In this document: positions 7,773-17,032 of the stretch, in pieces
Layout: every line of letters starts with the position of its first letter
Position numbering within the stretch: the stretch's first letter is position 1
Assembly (NCBI GenBank): GCA_947175495.1
Contig: CAMWNB010000004.1
Location: 1 to 64,000, forward strand
Direction of reading: 5' to 3'
Length of the DNA: 64,000 nucleotides
Source: an uncultured Porphyromonadaceae bacterium
GTDB taxonomy: Bacteria; Bacteroidota; Bacteroidia; Bacteroidales; Muribaculaceae
The notes under the pieces: model-generated
What the model saw: only the letters and a program-made list of their open reading frames with translations
Databases searched by the model: none
Told to the model about the DNA's origin: nothing
Position numbers and translations under genes: made by a program

Positions 7773-8792
7773 TTATCGGATGAGGAATGAGAACTTGTCG
7801 ATGTTCTTGAGCGCTACGCCTGTGCCACGCGCCACGGCCAGAAGGGGATCTTCGGCCACATGGAACTGGATTCCGATTTTGTCGGTGAGGCGCTTGTCGA
7901 GGCCGCGGAGCAGGGCACCGCCGCCGGCCAGGTAGATGCCGTTGCGCACAATGTCGGCGTAGAGTTCGGGCGGTGTCTGCTCGAGCGCGCCGAGAACGGC
8001 CGCCTCGATTTTGGAGATGGTCTTTTCGATGCAGTGGCTGATTTCCTGGTAGCTCACAGGCACTTCCATGGGGAGTGCGGTCATCAGGTTGGGGCCGTGC
8101 ACTACATAATCCTCCGGCGGGTTTTCGAGTTCGGTCAGCGCGGAACCGACGTGCATCTTAATCTGCTCGGCCGTGCGCACGCCTACTTTCACGTTGTGGG
8201 CGCGGCGCATGTGGTTCTGGATGTCCTCGGTGAGGTCGTCGCCGGCGATGGGTATGCTCTTGTTGGAGCAGATGCCGCCGAGGGAGATCACGGCAATCTC
8301 GGTGGTGCCGCCGCCTATGTCGACAATCATGTTGCCTTCGGGGGCCTCCACGTCGAGACCGATGCCGAGCGCAGCCGCCATGGGCTCGTAGAGCATGTAG
8401 ACGTCGCGTCCGTCGGCGTGTTCGGAGCTGTCGCGCACAGCGCGGATTTCAACTTCAGTGGATCCGGAAGGGATGCCGACCACCATGCGGAGCGATGGGG
8501 AAAACCAGTTGCTCTTGTTGCTGGCCTTCTTGACGAGACCGCGTATCATGAGTTCTGCGGCGTTGAAGTCGGCAATCACTCCCTTGCGCAGGGGGCGCAC
8601 GGTGCGGATGCCGGGGTGTCCTTTTCCTTCCATGAGGTGTGCCTCGTTGCCGACGGCAATGAGCTTGTCGGTGCGGGTGTCGAGAGCCACGATGGAGGGC
8701 TCGTTGATTACGATCTTGTCGTTATGGATTATAATCGTATTGGCTGTGCCAAGGTCGATTGCTATTTCTTTGGTGAGAGAGAAAAATCTCAT
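7773..8792 (-). CDS. mreB: Rod-shape-determining protein MreB (bacterial actin)
   Basis: A 339-aa actin-like ATPase that forms membrane-associated filaments directing lateral wall synthesis. Signature motifs are visible: phosphate-1 loop AIDLGTANT near the N-terminus, phosphate-2 loop VDIGGGTTEIAVI and the adenosine loop LAGGGALLRGLD. Length is typical (about 340). It is the first gene of the operon mreB-mreC-mreD-mrdA-rodA. A TAACTTTG -7 element lies about 70 bp upstream on the same strand. Confidence 0.98.
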   Translation of the reverse strand: MRFFSLTKEIAIDLGTANTIIIHNDKIVINEPSIVALDTRTDKLIAVGNEAHLMEGKGHPGIRTVRPLRKGVIADFNAAELMIRGLVKKASNKSNWFSPSLRMVVGIPSGSTEVEIRAVRDSSEHADGRDVYMLYEPMAAALGIGLDVEAPEGNMIVDIGGGTTEIAVISLGGICSNKSIPIAGDDLTEDIQNHMRRAHNVKVGVRTAEQIKMHVGSALTELENPPEDYVVHGPNLMTALPMEVPVSYQEISHCIEKTISKIEAAVLGALEQTPPELYADIVRNGIYLAGGGALLRGLDKRLTDKIGIQFHVAEDPLLAVARGTGVALKNIDKFSFLIR

Positions 8793-8862
8793 TTTGCGCT
8801 ATAAATAATGGAATGTTAGCAATTTAGCATGAGCGGGCGAGATTGCACGCTATTGGTGAGTG

Positions 8863-8870
8863 CAAAGTTA
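8863..8870 (-). promoter_or_regulatory. mreB operon -7 promoter element
   Basis: CAAAGTTA on the plus strand is TAACTTTG on the minus strand, a match to the Bacteroidetes -7 consensus TAnnTTTG. No clear TTTG lies at the expected -33 distance. The implied 5' UTR is about 65 nt. Confidence 0.55.
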
Positions 8871-9028
8871 CAAATTTTTTCTCCCATAATTGCACATAAA
8901 TATGTAAAAAAGTGGTGTGTTTTCTACATTATTTCAAATTTTCGGAAGGCACATGCCGTTGGACCTCTTATCGGGAACTTTCGTTTGTTAAATTACCATT
9001 GAATGGTCCGATTTTACAAAAAAATTAG

Positions 9029-9036
9029 TATCTTTG
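9029..9036 (+). promoter_or_regulatory. Capsule operon -7 promoter element
   Basis: TATCTTTG matches TAnnTTTG. The -33 region lacks a clear TTTG, so activity may be weak or need an activator. No inverted repeats typical of invertible Bacteroides capsule promoters are evident around it. Confidence 0.5.
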
Positions 9037-9181
9037 CAGATGTTGAAACAGCCGTAATCATACGGAATGACAACAAAACGCCACGACAAAGCCGCCCGCT
9101 TTTTTCAGCAAAGGCTCCGAGGCAAGCACATAACAATGTGTATATCAGCGTATTTATCTTCTGCGCCGATATGGCGGAAAT

Positions 9182-10249
9182 ATGTCCCGAGCTAATATGA
9201 ACACACCGGAATCCCGACATACGCAGGAAGCATGCAATCGCGCAAAAGTGCGATGGTATGTGCTTACCCTACCCTATTGCCATCGCGGCCCCGCCCGCGG
9301 GCTGGAGGAGGAGCTTGCCTGGCGCCGCAGTCACGGCGAGCCGGAATTCGAATATTTCGCCCCGCTCTACTCGGACGCATCCTGTGGCGGAACGAAAAAC
9401 GCAAGACGGGCGCTGTATTTCAACTATGTGTTCGTGCATGCGTCCGAAGCTGAAATAATGCGTATGAAGACGCGTCGTCCGCTCTTCAACTTCCTGCGGC
9501 GCGTAACCGAAGCCGACGGCGGCACTCATTTCCCCTACCTTACCGACGAGGCCATGGCCAACCTGCGCCTTGTGGCCGAAGCATATTCCGGCCGGCTGCC
9601 CGCTTATGTGCCTCAGCCCGGAATGCTGCGCCGCGGCGACCGCGTGCGCATAGTCGGCGGCCGTTTCGACGGCGTGGAGGCCACTCTGCTGCGCACGCCG
9701 TCGAGCTCGCGGGACGAACTGGCGGTGTGTGTCGACAACTGGATGTGTGTGCCTGTGGTGCATGTGGCTCCCGGCCATTACGAGATAATAGAACTGAGCG
9801 CCGAGGGCAAAGCCCGGTATTCAGTGCTTGACAACGAGCGCACCACCGCGCGGCTGCGTTCGGCTCTTGTCTGCTCGCTTTCAAGAGGCGCCGCCGACAG
9901 CGCCGACGTGGAGCTGGCGACCGAGACAGCCATGCGCTACGGGCGAATCTCTCCGCCATCGAAAGTGCTGAAGTGCAAGCACGCCGCCCTGATGCTGCAG
10001 GCCTATGCCGTGGCAGGCGACAGGCTGCGCCTCGGCGACACCGTGCGCTCGGCCGAACTGCTGCTGCGCGAGGTCGACGCCGAACAGTCGCGCGCGTTGC
10101 TGCTGGCGTCGCTGTACGGCACCACGCAGAGCCACCGCGAAGAAGCCTTAGCGGCTGTGCGGCCGTGGCGTTCGGAACCCAACCTTAAGAAAAACAAACG
10201 CATGCTGATCGAATGGCTCGACGCCATCGAAAACGCCATAAACAACTGA
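9182..10249 (+). CDS. UpxY-like transcription antiterminator (NusG-family) with long C-terminal extension
   Basis: A 355-aa NusG paralogue. The N-terminal NGN domain (about 22-140) begins WYVLTLPYCHRG and includes FNYVFVHASE; a KOW segment follows (about 148-180: RRGDRVRIVGGRFDGVEATLL). In Bacteroides, UpxY proteins ride RNA polymerase to prevent early termination in capsule operon leaders, and this gene heads such an operon after a leader of about 140 nt. UpxY proteins are usually about 170-190 aa; here roughly 150 extra helical residues of unknown role follow the KOW. The start may be ATG 9182 or ATG 9197. Confidence 0.82.
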   Translation: MSRANMNTPESRHTQEACNRAKVRWYVLTLPYCHRGPARGLEEELAWRRSHGEPEFEYFAPLYSDASCGGTKNARRALYFNYVFVHASEAEIMRMKTRRPLFNFLRRVTEADGGTHFPYLTDEAMANLRLVAEAYSGRLPAYVPQPGMLRRGDRVRIVGGRFDGVEATLLRTPSSSRDELAVCVDNWMCVPVVHVAPGHYEIIELSAEGKARYSVLDNERTTARLRSALVCSLSRGAADSADVELATETAMRYGRISPPSKVLKCKHAALMLQAYAVAGDRLRLGDTVRSAELLLREVDAEQSRALLLASLYGTTQSHREEALAAVRPWRSEPNLKKNKRMLIEWLDAIENAINN

Positions 10250-10256
10250 CAACACC

Positions 10257-10994
10257 ATGTGGCCCTTCACCCACAAGAAATCGCTATATGAACTCGGAGC
10301 CCTGCAAGGCCTCTCCGACCACCACTCGCATGTGTTGCCCGGGGTGGACGACGGCTTCCGCACCACGTCCGACTCGCTGGCTGCGCTCAAGGCATTCGAG
10401 CAAGACGGCGTGGCACATCTGTGGCTCACCCCTCACATCATGGAGGACTACCCCAACACAACGTCCGACCTGCGAGAGCGGTTCGGACGCCTGTGCGAAG
10501 CCTATGCCGCCGAAGCCGGCGACAAGCCTGTGCGGCTGCATCTCGCGGCCGAGTACATGCTCGACACCCTGTTTGCCCGCCGTCTTGCCGACCGCGACCT
10601 GCTGACGCTCGACGACGACGGCCTGCTGCTGGTGGAGACGTCCTATTTCAACGCGCCGGCCAACCTTTACAGCCTGCTCGAGGACATAGCATCGGCCGGC
10701 TACCTCCCCCTGCTCGCCCACCCGGAGCGGTACATGTATATGGGGCCATCCGACTACACGCGGCTTCACGACATGGGCGTGCGGCTGCAATTCAACATTG
10801 TGTCGGCGTGCGGCTGCTACGGTCCGGAAGTGCAGTCGAGGGCCGAGTCGCTGCTGCGCAAGGGCTACTACAGCTATGCCGGCAACGACATGCACAGTCT
10901 GCGCTCCACCCGCATGTGTCTTGAGCGCCCTATTAAGGCATCCGTGGCGCGCATGGCCATAGAACTGATAAATCAACAAAACAACCGTCTATGA
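10257..10994 (+). CDS. PHP-domain tyrosine-protein phosphatase (CpsB/CapC/YwqE family)
   Basis: A 245-aa metal-dependent phosphatase that would dephosphorylate the tyrosine-rich tail of the Wzc-like kinase encoded two genes downstream. The PHP metal-binding signature DHHSHVLPGVDDG lies at about 21-33, with further ligands in LTPHIMEDYP, LAHPERY and the C-terminal NDMHS. The gene starts 7 bp after the antiterminator and overlaps the next gene by ATGA. Cycles of kinase and phosphatase action control polysaccharide chain length and export. Confidence 0.92.
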   Translation: MWPFTHKKSLYELGALQGLSDHHSHVLPGVDDGFRTTSDSLAALKAFEQDGVAHLWLTPHIMEDYPNTTSDLRERFGRLCEAYAAEAGDKPVRLHLAAEYMLDTLFARRLADRDLLTLDDDGLLLVETSYFNAPANLYSLLEDIASAGYLPLLAHPERYMYMGPSDYTRLHDMGVRLQFNIVSACGCYGPEVQSRAESLLRKGYYSYAGNDMHSLRSTRMCLERPIKASVARMAIELINQQNNRL

Positions 10995-11806
10995 TACGAA
11001 GAAACACATTGCGCCGCACGGCCACGCGCCTGCTTGCGGCGGCAGGAGCCTGGGCCATCTTATCCCTCGGCGCCTGCAATTCATCGCAAAAAGTAGTGTA
11101 CGTAGAAGACATCCAGCCCAACCAGCTCATCGCTCTTCAGGAAGACAAGCCAATCCGCCTCAAGCCCGGCGACAAGCTCAGCATAGTGGTGCACAGCCGC
11201 GACAAGGAAATCGTGTCGATGTTCAATCTCAACAACGGCACCACCTCCAGCAACGGCGTTTCCGACAACAACGACCACGCCAACTACACCGTTGACGCCG
11301 AAGGAAAAATCGACATACCCGTGCTCGGCCCCATCAACGTGGAAGGCCTCACGCGCACCGAGGTCAGCAACCTCATCAAATACAAGCTGCTGTCGAACCG
11401 TCTGGTGCGCGACCCGACGGTGAGTGTCGACTATGCCGACATGGGATATTACGTGATCGGCGAAGTGAAATCGCCCGGCCGCAAACTCATCACCCGCGAC
11501 AAAATCAATCTGCTCGAGGCCATAGCCGAAGCCGGCGATCTGACCATCAACGGCCTTCGCGAGAATGTGCTTGTGCTGCGCACCGTCAACGGGCAGCAGA
11601 TCCCCTACCGCGTGGACCTCACGAGGGTTGAAAGCCTCTACGGCTCGCCTGCCTACTATCTGCAGCAGGACGACTTCATCTACGTGCTTCCCAACCAGAA
11701 AAAGCAGAACGAAAACGACTGGAACGCAAACGCCACGCATACGCCGACGTTCTGGTTCTCGCTGTTCACGATGGTCACCACCGTGGTATTAATCTTTGTA
11801 AAATAA
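10991..11806 (+). CDS. Polysaccharide export outer-membrane lipoprotein (Wza-like)
   Basis: A 271-aa protein with a lipoprotein signal peptide (lipobox LGAC, Cys29), a poly-export domain (KPGDKLSIVVHSRDKEI, YTVDAEGKIDIPVLGPINVEGLTR) and an SLBB domain (VIGEVKSPGRKLITRDKINLLEAIAEAGDL). It would form the outer-membrane polysaccharide channel. A C-terminal hydrophobic stretch (FWFSLFTMVTTVVLIFVK) fits the amphipathic or membrane helix of Wza. It is followed 8 bp later by the Wzc-like gene with which it works. Confidence 0.93.
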   Translation: MIRRNTLRRTATRLLAAAGAWAILSLGACNSSQKVVYVEDIQPNQLIALQEDKPIRLKPGDKLSIVVHSRDKEIVSMFNLNNGTTSSNGVSDNNDHANYTVDAEGKIDIPVLGPINVEGLTRTEVSNLIKYKLLSNRLVRDPTVSVDYADMGYYVIGEVKSPGRKLITRDKINLLEAIAEAGDLTINGLRENVLVLRTVNGQQIPYRVDLTRVESLYGSPAYYLQQDDFIYVLPNQKKQNENDWNANATHTPTFWFSLFTMVTTVVLIFVK

Positions 11807-11814
11807 GCCGCACA

Positions 11815-14304
11815 ATGGAAAGAGTACCCAACGAAGCCGCCACCCCCGCGGCCGACGGCTCCGGCGCACGAAAGAACCGATCGGCATCGCAGGCGCTGCA
11901 GAAGCTGAAACTGCGCGACGTCCTGTATCTGCTCGCTTCCAACTGGAAATGGTTTCTGCTGTCGGTGGCGCTGTGCGTGGGCGCGGCCTATCTGCACGTG
12001 CAACGCCAGCCACGCGTCTACGACCGCAGCGCCAGTCTGCTTATCAAAGGTAAAGAATCGATGAAAGGAGAGGCCGAAGGCATCATCCAGGAGTTAGGAG
12101 CCGTGGGCACGTCGAATCTCAACAACGAGCTGATGTCGTTCCGCACGGTGGCCACAGCCGAAGAGCTTGTGCGACGTCTGCACCTCGACATCGACTATGC
12201 CCACGACGGCACGTTCCACAAAGAAGTGGTGTACGGCATTTCGCTGCCCGTCACCGTGCGGTTCGACAGCATCGACAACGGCACCTCGGCATTCATGGTG
12301 CTGGCGGTGGCTCCCGACAGCACAGCCACCATCAGCGACATGCGGCTGAACGGGCAGGACGTGCCCGGCACGCTGCGCGTGCGGCTGGGCAGCACGGTGC
12401 GCACGCCTCTGGGACGCATCACCGTGGCCGCGACTCCAAGCTACATCCCCGGGGCCACCAAGGACCGCCTCGAGGTGACGCGCAAGCCTCTCGACGCGGC
12501 GGCGCAATCGGTGCGCAGCCGCATCCGCGCCACGCAGCGCAAAGGGGCGTCGATCATCGACATAGCCTTCAGCGACGAGTCGACGGCCCGCGCCGAGGAC
12601 GTGCTGAACACGCTCATCAGCGTCTACAACGAGAACTGGGTGAAAGACCGCAACCAGCGCACCATCAGCACCAACGAGTTCATCAAAGACCGCCTCAGCA
12701 TCATAGAGCAGGAACTCGGCAACGTGGAACAGAGCATTTCCGACTACAAGTCGGAACACCTCATGCCCGACGTGCAGGCCGTAGGCAGCATGGCCCTCGG
12801 CCAGGCAAACGCCGCAGAGCAGCAGAGCACGAACCTCGACAACCAAATCTACATGGTGCGGTATGTGCGCGACTTCCTCACACAAGGGATGCACGAGAAC
12901 GAGCTGCTACCGTCCAACACCGGCATCAACAACGGCACCATCGAAAGCCAGATCGTACGATACAACGATGTGCTAATGCGCCGCAACAGCCACCTGGCCA
13001 ACTCCTCGCTGCAGAATCCGCTGGTCATGGACCTTGACAAAGATCTGGCAGTGATCCGCTCCACGATACTCCAAGGCCTGGACAACGAGATGGCCAAGCT
13101 GAACCAGCAGAAACGCAGCGTGCAGGCCACTTACGGGCAGGCCGTGGCGAAAGTGGCGTCCAACCCCGGCTCGGCCAAATACCTTCTGAGCGTGGAGCGC
13201 CAGCAGAAGGTGAAAGAGTCGCTATACCTGTTCCTGCTGCAAAAGCGAGAGGAGAACGAGCTGTCGCAAGCGTTCACCGCCTACAACAACCAGCTCATCG
13301 AGCCTCCCCACGGCAGCAACAAGCCGGTGTCGCCACAATCGGAAAAGACCATGGTCATGGCGATGCTGCTGGGTCTGGCCATACCGCTTGTCATAATCTT
13401 CGGCCGCGAGTTCAGCAACACCGCCGTGCGCGGTCGCAAGGACCTTGAGAATCTCACCGTGCCCTTCCTCGGCGAGATTCCGCAGCACGGAAAAGCTCCG
13501 CGCAGCGAACGCGCCGTGCTGCGTGCGCGGCGGAAGCAGCGCGAGCACGGCGCCAAGCTTGACGTGCTCGTGAAGCCCGGTTCGCGCGATGTGATGAACG
13601 AGGCATTCCGAGTGATGCGCACCAATCTCGAACTTGTGCTCGGCTACGACGGGCAGCACCACGTGATCATGCTCACATCCATGAACCCCGGCAGCGGCAA
13701 GACCTTCATCTCCGCCAACCTGGCATCCATCATGGGCACCCTCGACGGCAAACGCGTGATCGTGGTCGACCTCGACCTCAGAAAAGGCTCGCTGTCGCGC
13801 TACGTCGGCAACCCGCGCGATGGTGTAAGCGCCTACCTGTCCGGCCGTGTTCCCGACTACGCAGGCCTCATACGGCGCCTGGGCGACATCGATGTGCTGC
13901 CCTGCGGCAAACTTCCGCCCAACCCCTCGGAGCTGCTCATGTCGGCCCGCTTCCGCGACATGATAGCGCAGCTGCGCCGCGACTATGACTATGTGTTCCT
14001 CGACTGCCCGCCGGTGGAAATCGTGGCCGACGCCACCATCATCAGCCGCAGCGTGGACCGCACTCTTTTCGTGGTGCGCGCCGGACTGCTTGACCGCGAT
14101 GCCCTGCCCGACATCGAGAAGTGGTACGACGAAAAGCGCTACAACGGCCTTAGCATAATCCTCAACGGCACCGGCGACGGGTTCAGCCACTACGGCTACC
14201 ACCGCTACGGCAGCCGCTACGGCTATCACTACGGCAACTACGGCTATGGCTACGGCCACGAGGATGAAGATGACGCCCACACCAATTCCCAAGCCAACCA
14301 CTAA
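11815..14304 (+). CDS. Wzc-like polysaccharide co-polymerase and tyrosine autokinase
   Basis: An 829-aa inner-membrane protein. A Wzz domain lies between two membrane segments (about 43-60 and 513-530) with long coiled-coil periplasmic regions. The cytoplasmic BY-kinase domain has Walker A NPGSGKT (about 623), Walker A' VIVVDLDLRKG and Walker B YVFLDCPP (about 728). The C-terminus is a Gly/Tyr/His-rich repeat with nine tyrosines (HYGYHRYGSRYGY and onward) ending in an acidic tail, presumably the autophosphorylation cluster. It pairs with the upstream phosphatase and Wza to control chain length and export. The tail composition is unusually GY-repetitive. Confidence 0.94.
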   Translation: MERVPNEAATPAADGSGARKNRSASQALQKLKLRDVLYLLASNWKWFLLSVALCVGAAYLHVQRQPRVYDRSASLLIKGKESMKGEAEGIIQELGAVGTSNLNNELMSFRTVATAEELVRRLHLDIDYAHDGTFHKEVVYGISLPVTVRFDSIDNGTSAFMVLAVAPDSTATISDMRLNGQDVPGTLRVRLGSTVRTPLGRITVAATPSYIPGATKDRLEVTRKPLDAAAQSVRSRIRATQRKGASIIDIAFSDESTARAEDVLNTLISVYNENWVKDRNQRTISTNEFIKDRLSIIEQELGNVEQSISDYKSEHLMPDVQAVGSMALGQANAAEQQSTNLDNQIYMVRYVRDFLTQGMHENELLPSNTGINNGTIESQIVRYNDVLMRRNSHLANSSLQNPLVMDLDKDLAVIRSTILQGLDNEMAKLNQQKRSVQATYGQAVAKVASNPGSAKYLLSVERQQKVKESLYLFLLQKREENELSQAFTAYNNQLIEPPHGSNKPVSPQSEKTMVMAMLLGLAIPLVIIFGREFSNTAVRGRKDLENLTVPFLGEIPQHGKAPRSERAVLRARRKQREHGAKLDVLVKPGSRDVMNEAFRVMRTNLELVLGYDGQHHVIMLTSMNPGSGKTFISANLASIMGTLDGKRVIVVDLDLRKGSLSRYVGNPRDGVSAYLSGRVPDYAGLIRRLGDIDVLPCGKLPPNPSELLMSARFRDMIAQLRRDYDYVFLDCPPVEIVADATIISRSVDRTLFVVRAGLLDRDALPDIEKWYDEKRYNGLSIILNGTGDGFSHYGYHRYGSRYGYHYGNYGYGYGHEDEDDAHTNSQANH

Positions 14305-14315
14305 CCACCAGTCAT

Positions 14316-15884
14316 TTGTCGCGCAGCCCGCTCATATTGTCGCGTAAGCTCATCGCCGGAAACGCTACGTTTTTAGTGGTGCGCACCGTCATGTCCACTC
14401 TCATCGGCCTGTTCACGTCGCGGGTGGTGCTGCAGGTGCTCGGCACCGACGACTACGGTCTGAGCTCGGTGGCCGGAGCTGTGGTGGGTGTGCTCAATTT
14501 CTTCACCGGCAGCCTTGCCGGGGCCGGCTCGCGCTTTATCACCTACGAGATGGGGCGCGGCGACGACGAGAGTGTGGAGAAGATGTTCTCGGCCACGCTG
14601 TTCATCAACATAGGACTGGCGGTGCTGATAGTGCTGTTCGGCGAAACTGCGGGGCTGTGGATGCTCGAGCACAAGCTCAACATCGCTCCCGAGCGCATGG
14701 GGGCCGCACGCTGGGTGTATCAGCTGTCGGTGATATCGGCTGCCATAGGCATCACCCAGGCGCCCTACACGGCCGTCATCATGGCTCATGAGCGCATCGG
14801 CGTCTACGCGGGCTTCGACCTGCTGGGGATGGCTCTGAAGCTGCTGACAGTGTACGCGCTGATGGTGATTCCCGGCGACAAACTTATTGTGTACGCGACG
14901 CTGGGGGCATGCGTCGGCCTGTTCATGCTGTGTCTGAACCGCGCCTACTGCATGCGCCGCTTTGCCGAGTGCCGGAGGCTGCCTCGCTTCGACAAAGGGG
15001 CCACACGGCGCATTTTCGGCTACAGCGCGTTCACCATGATAAGTTCGTTCTGTGTGATGGTGTGCTTCAGCGGCACCACATTCATGATCAACATATTCTT
15101 CGGCGTGGCGGCCAACGCCGCCGTGGCTCTTGCCGCCACCATCCACGGCGTGACGATGCTGTTCGGCTCCAATATCCAGACGGCATTCCGGCCGCAGATC
15201 GTGAAACAGTACGCTGCCGGCAATACTCCCAACGTGTGGAACCTCGCCTGCATGTCGTCGAAATTCACATTGCTCATCCTGGGTGTGGCGGTGGTGCCGT
15301 TCATCATCGAGGCTCCGCTGGTGCTGAGGCTGTGGCTGGGCGAGGTTCCGCCGATGGCGGTGGAGTTTCTGCGCTGCATGCTTGCCGCGGGGTGGTGCGC
15401 CTGCCTGAGCAACCAGCTCGACACGGTGGCTTACAGCAGCAGCCGCATAGGGCGGCCGACGGCCTATAAGTGTGCATGTTTTCTGCTCAATGCGGCGTGC
15501 ATTTACCTGCTGTTCGCGCTCGGCGCTCCGGCCTGGTCGGCCTATGCAAGCAACGGCGTGATGTATATTGCGCTGTGCTGCGCCACCATGAGTGTGATCA
15601 AACGCCGCATGCCGGAGTTCCGCATCCGCGATTTCGCTGCTGCGGTGGGCCGCAGCTGGTGTGTTGTCGCGCTGTCGCTGGTGCCGCCGGTGGCGTTGTG
15701 CATGTTTATGGAAAGCTCGCTGCTGCGTCTCTGCATCATAGCGGTTGTCTACGTTGCCGCGCTCGCGCCTCTGGCATGGCGATTTGTTCTTACGGCCGAG
15801 GAGCGCCGCGGCATCGCCGCCCTTGCGGGCGAGAAAGCGCCGTGGCTGCTCGGCATCCTGCCATTCAAACCCGTCGACGAATGA
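14316..15884 (+). CDS. Polysaccharide flippase (Wzx-like, MOP superfamily)
   Basis: A 522-aa polytopic membrane protein with 12-14 hydrophobic segments, beginning with NATFLVVRTVMSTLIGLFTSR and including TDDYGLSSVAGAVVGVLNFF, which is typical of O-unit/capsule flippases in Bacteroidales. It would flip undecaprenyl-linked repeat units across the inner membrane. No ATG is found near the expected start, so the gene appears to begin at TTG 14316 (or TTG 14337). Its stop overlaps the next gene as ATGA. Confidence 0.87.
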   Translation: MSRSPLILSRKLIAGNATFLVVRTVMSTLIGLFTSRVVLQVLGTDDYGLSSVAGAVVGVLNFFTGSLAGAGSRFITYEMGRGDDESVEKMFSATLFINIGLAVLIVLFGETAGLWMLEHKLNIAPERMGAARWVYQLSVISAAIGITQAPYTAVIMAHERIGVYAGFDLLGMALKLLTVYALMVIPGDKLIVYATLGACVGLFMLCLNRAYCMRRFAECRRLPRFDKGATRRIFGYSAFTMISSFCVMVCFSGTTFMINIFFGVAANAAVALAATIHGVTMLFGSNIQTAFRPQIVKQYAAGNTPNVWNLACMSSKFTLLILGVAVVPFIIEAPLVLRLWLGEVPPMAVEFLRCMLAAGWCACLSNQLDTVAYSSSRIGRPTAYKCACFLLNAACIYLLFALGAPAWSAYASNGVMYIALCCATMSVIKRRMPEFRIRDFAAAVGRSWCVVALSLVPPVALCMFMESSLLRLCIIAVVYVAALAPLAWRFVLTAEERRGIAALAGEKAPWLLGILPFKPVDE

Positions 15885-17032
15885 AAAAACAGGTGCTCAT
15901 AGTGATAGACTCGCTCGGCTGCGGTGGTGCCGAGAAGAGCCTTGCGGCCCTTCTCAATCGGCTCGACTACTCGCGCATGGACGTTGACCTGCTTGTGCGC
16001 TCGCGCGGCGGTGTCAACGAGGCGCATGTGCCCGAGTGCGTGCGCATGCTCGACTATCGTCCGCGGGGAATCAAGGCACGGCTGGGCGCGGCGGCCTACT
16101 CCATCGGTTTCCGGCTGCTCGACGCCGCAGGCGTGCGGCGCCACCGCGCCGAAACGCTGTGGGCGCTCGCGGGATGGAGTTTTCCGCGGCTGCGGAGGCA
16201 CTACGATGTGGCCATCGCCTACCAGCAGGGTGTTCCGACGTTTTTCGCGGCCACGAAAGTGAGCGCCACGCGCAGACTGGCGTGGATAAACGTCGACATC
16301 GCCACGGCCGGCTACCGGCCCGGGTTCTGCGGCAAGTATTACGACCGCTACGACAAGGTGGTGGCCGTGTCGCGGATGCTGCACGAAAGCATCCGCGTGG
16401 CCGGCTACACCGACTCGCGCCGACTGACGACCATATACGACATCGTGGACACGGATGAAATCCGCAGTCTGGCGTGCCTGCCGGCGAAAGTGCGTCCGCT
16501 TCCGGCCGAGGTTCTGCGCATCGTCACCGTGGGCCGCATGGAGCGGCAGAAGAATTATATTCTCGCCGTCGAGGCTGCCGCCGAGCTGAAGCGCCGCGGG
16601 GTGCGGTTCGTGTGGCACTTCGTGGGAGACGGGAGCGAACGGCCGACGGTGGCGGCGGCAGCGAAGCGCCTCGGCGTGGCCGACCGCATCGTGTTTGAGG
16701 GCGCACGCGCCAATCCCTACCCCTGGTTCGCGGCTGCCGACATCTATGTGCAGACGTCCAGCTTCGAGGGTTTCGGGCTGACGCTCGCCGAGGCCCGCGT
16801 GCTGGGCAAGCCGGTGGTGACGACCGACTTCGGCGTGGCGCGCGACCAGATTGCCGACGGGCACAACGGACTGATTGCACAAATGACGCCCGCCAGCGTG
16901 GCCGACAAAATAGAAGCGCTGGCAGCCGACCCCGAATTGCGGCGGCATATCGCGGCCAATGCGGCCGCCGAGAGCAACGACACGGCTATGACAGAGAGCC
17001 GCAAGGTGAACCAACTAATCTGCGAACCATGA
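15881..17032 (+). CDS. Glycosyltransferase family 4
   Basis: A 383-aa GT-B glycosyltransferase. The N-terminal GGAEKSLAALLNRLD fits the acceptor-side domain; the C-terminal nucleotide-sugar domain has IVTVGRMERQKNY, FVGDGSE and the E-x7-E region EGFGLTLAEARVLGKPVV. The track ORF from 15470 begins inside wzx; the ATG at 15881 overlapping the wzx stop is correct. It is a close relative of the transferase at 18111, with matching N-terminal blocks (SRMDVDLL / SRVDVDLF). It transfers a sugar onto the capsule repeat unit; the specificity is unknown. Confidence 0.9.
   Translation: MKKQVLIVIDSLGCGGAEKSLAALLNRLDYSRMDVDLLVRSRGGVNEAHVPECVRMLDYRPRGIKARLGAAAYSIGFRLLDAAGVRRHRAETLWALAGWSFPRLRRHYDVAIAYQQGVPTFFAATKVSATRRLAWINVDIATAGYRPGFCGKYYDRYDKVVAVSRMLHESIRVAGYTDSRRLTTIYDIVDTDEIRSLACLPAKVRPLPAEVLRIVTVGRMERQKNYILAVEAAAELKRRGVRFVWHFVGDGSERPTVAAAAKRLGVADRIVFEGARANPYPWFAAADIYVQTSSFEGFGLTLAEARVLGKPVVTTDFGVARDQIADGHNGLIAQMTPASVADKIEALAADPELRRHIAANAAAESNDTAMTESRKVNQLICEP

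Larger units (their letters stand above)
8793..9181. other. Divergent regulatory region between mreB and the capsule operon
   Basis: A 389-bp AT-rich gap. It carries the minus-strand mreB promoter (TAACTTTG at 8870-8863) and the plus-strand TATCTTTG (9029-9036) for the capsule operon, which leaves a leader of about 140 nt before the UpxY-like gene. The leader contains small GC-rich inverted segments but no terminator I can define. The 65-aa ORF at 9003-9200 overlaps the promoter and is not considered a gene. Confidence 0.6.

Noticed and set aside
9029-9181. Invertible capsule promoter
   Set aside because: I looked for the inverted repeats that flank phase-variable capsule promoters in Bacteroides and saw none around this promoter.
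9003-9200. 65-aa ORF in the capsule leader
   Set aside because: It begins upstream of the -7 element and overlaps the promoter and the UpxY-like gene start; no conserved features seen.
14316-14318. Possible frameshift at the wzx start
   Set aside because: The lack of an ATG could suggest a broken N-terminus, but the first membrane helix is complete from the TTG start and the frame is open, so an alternative start codon is simpler.
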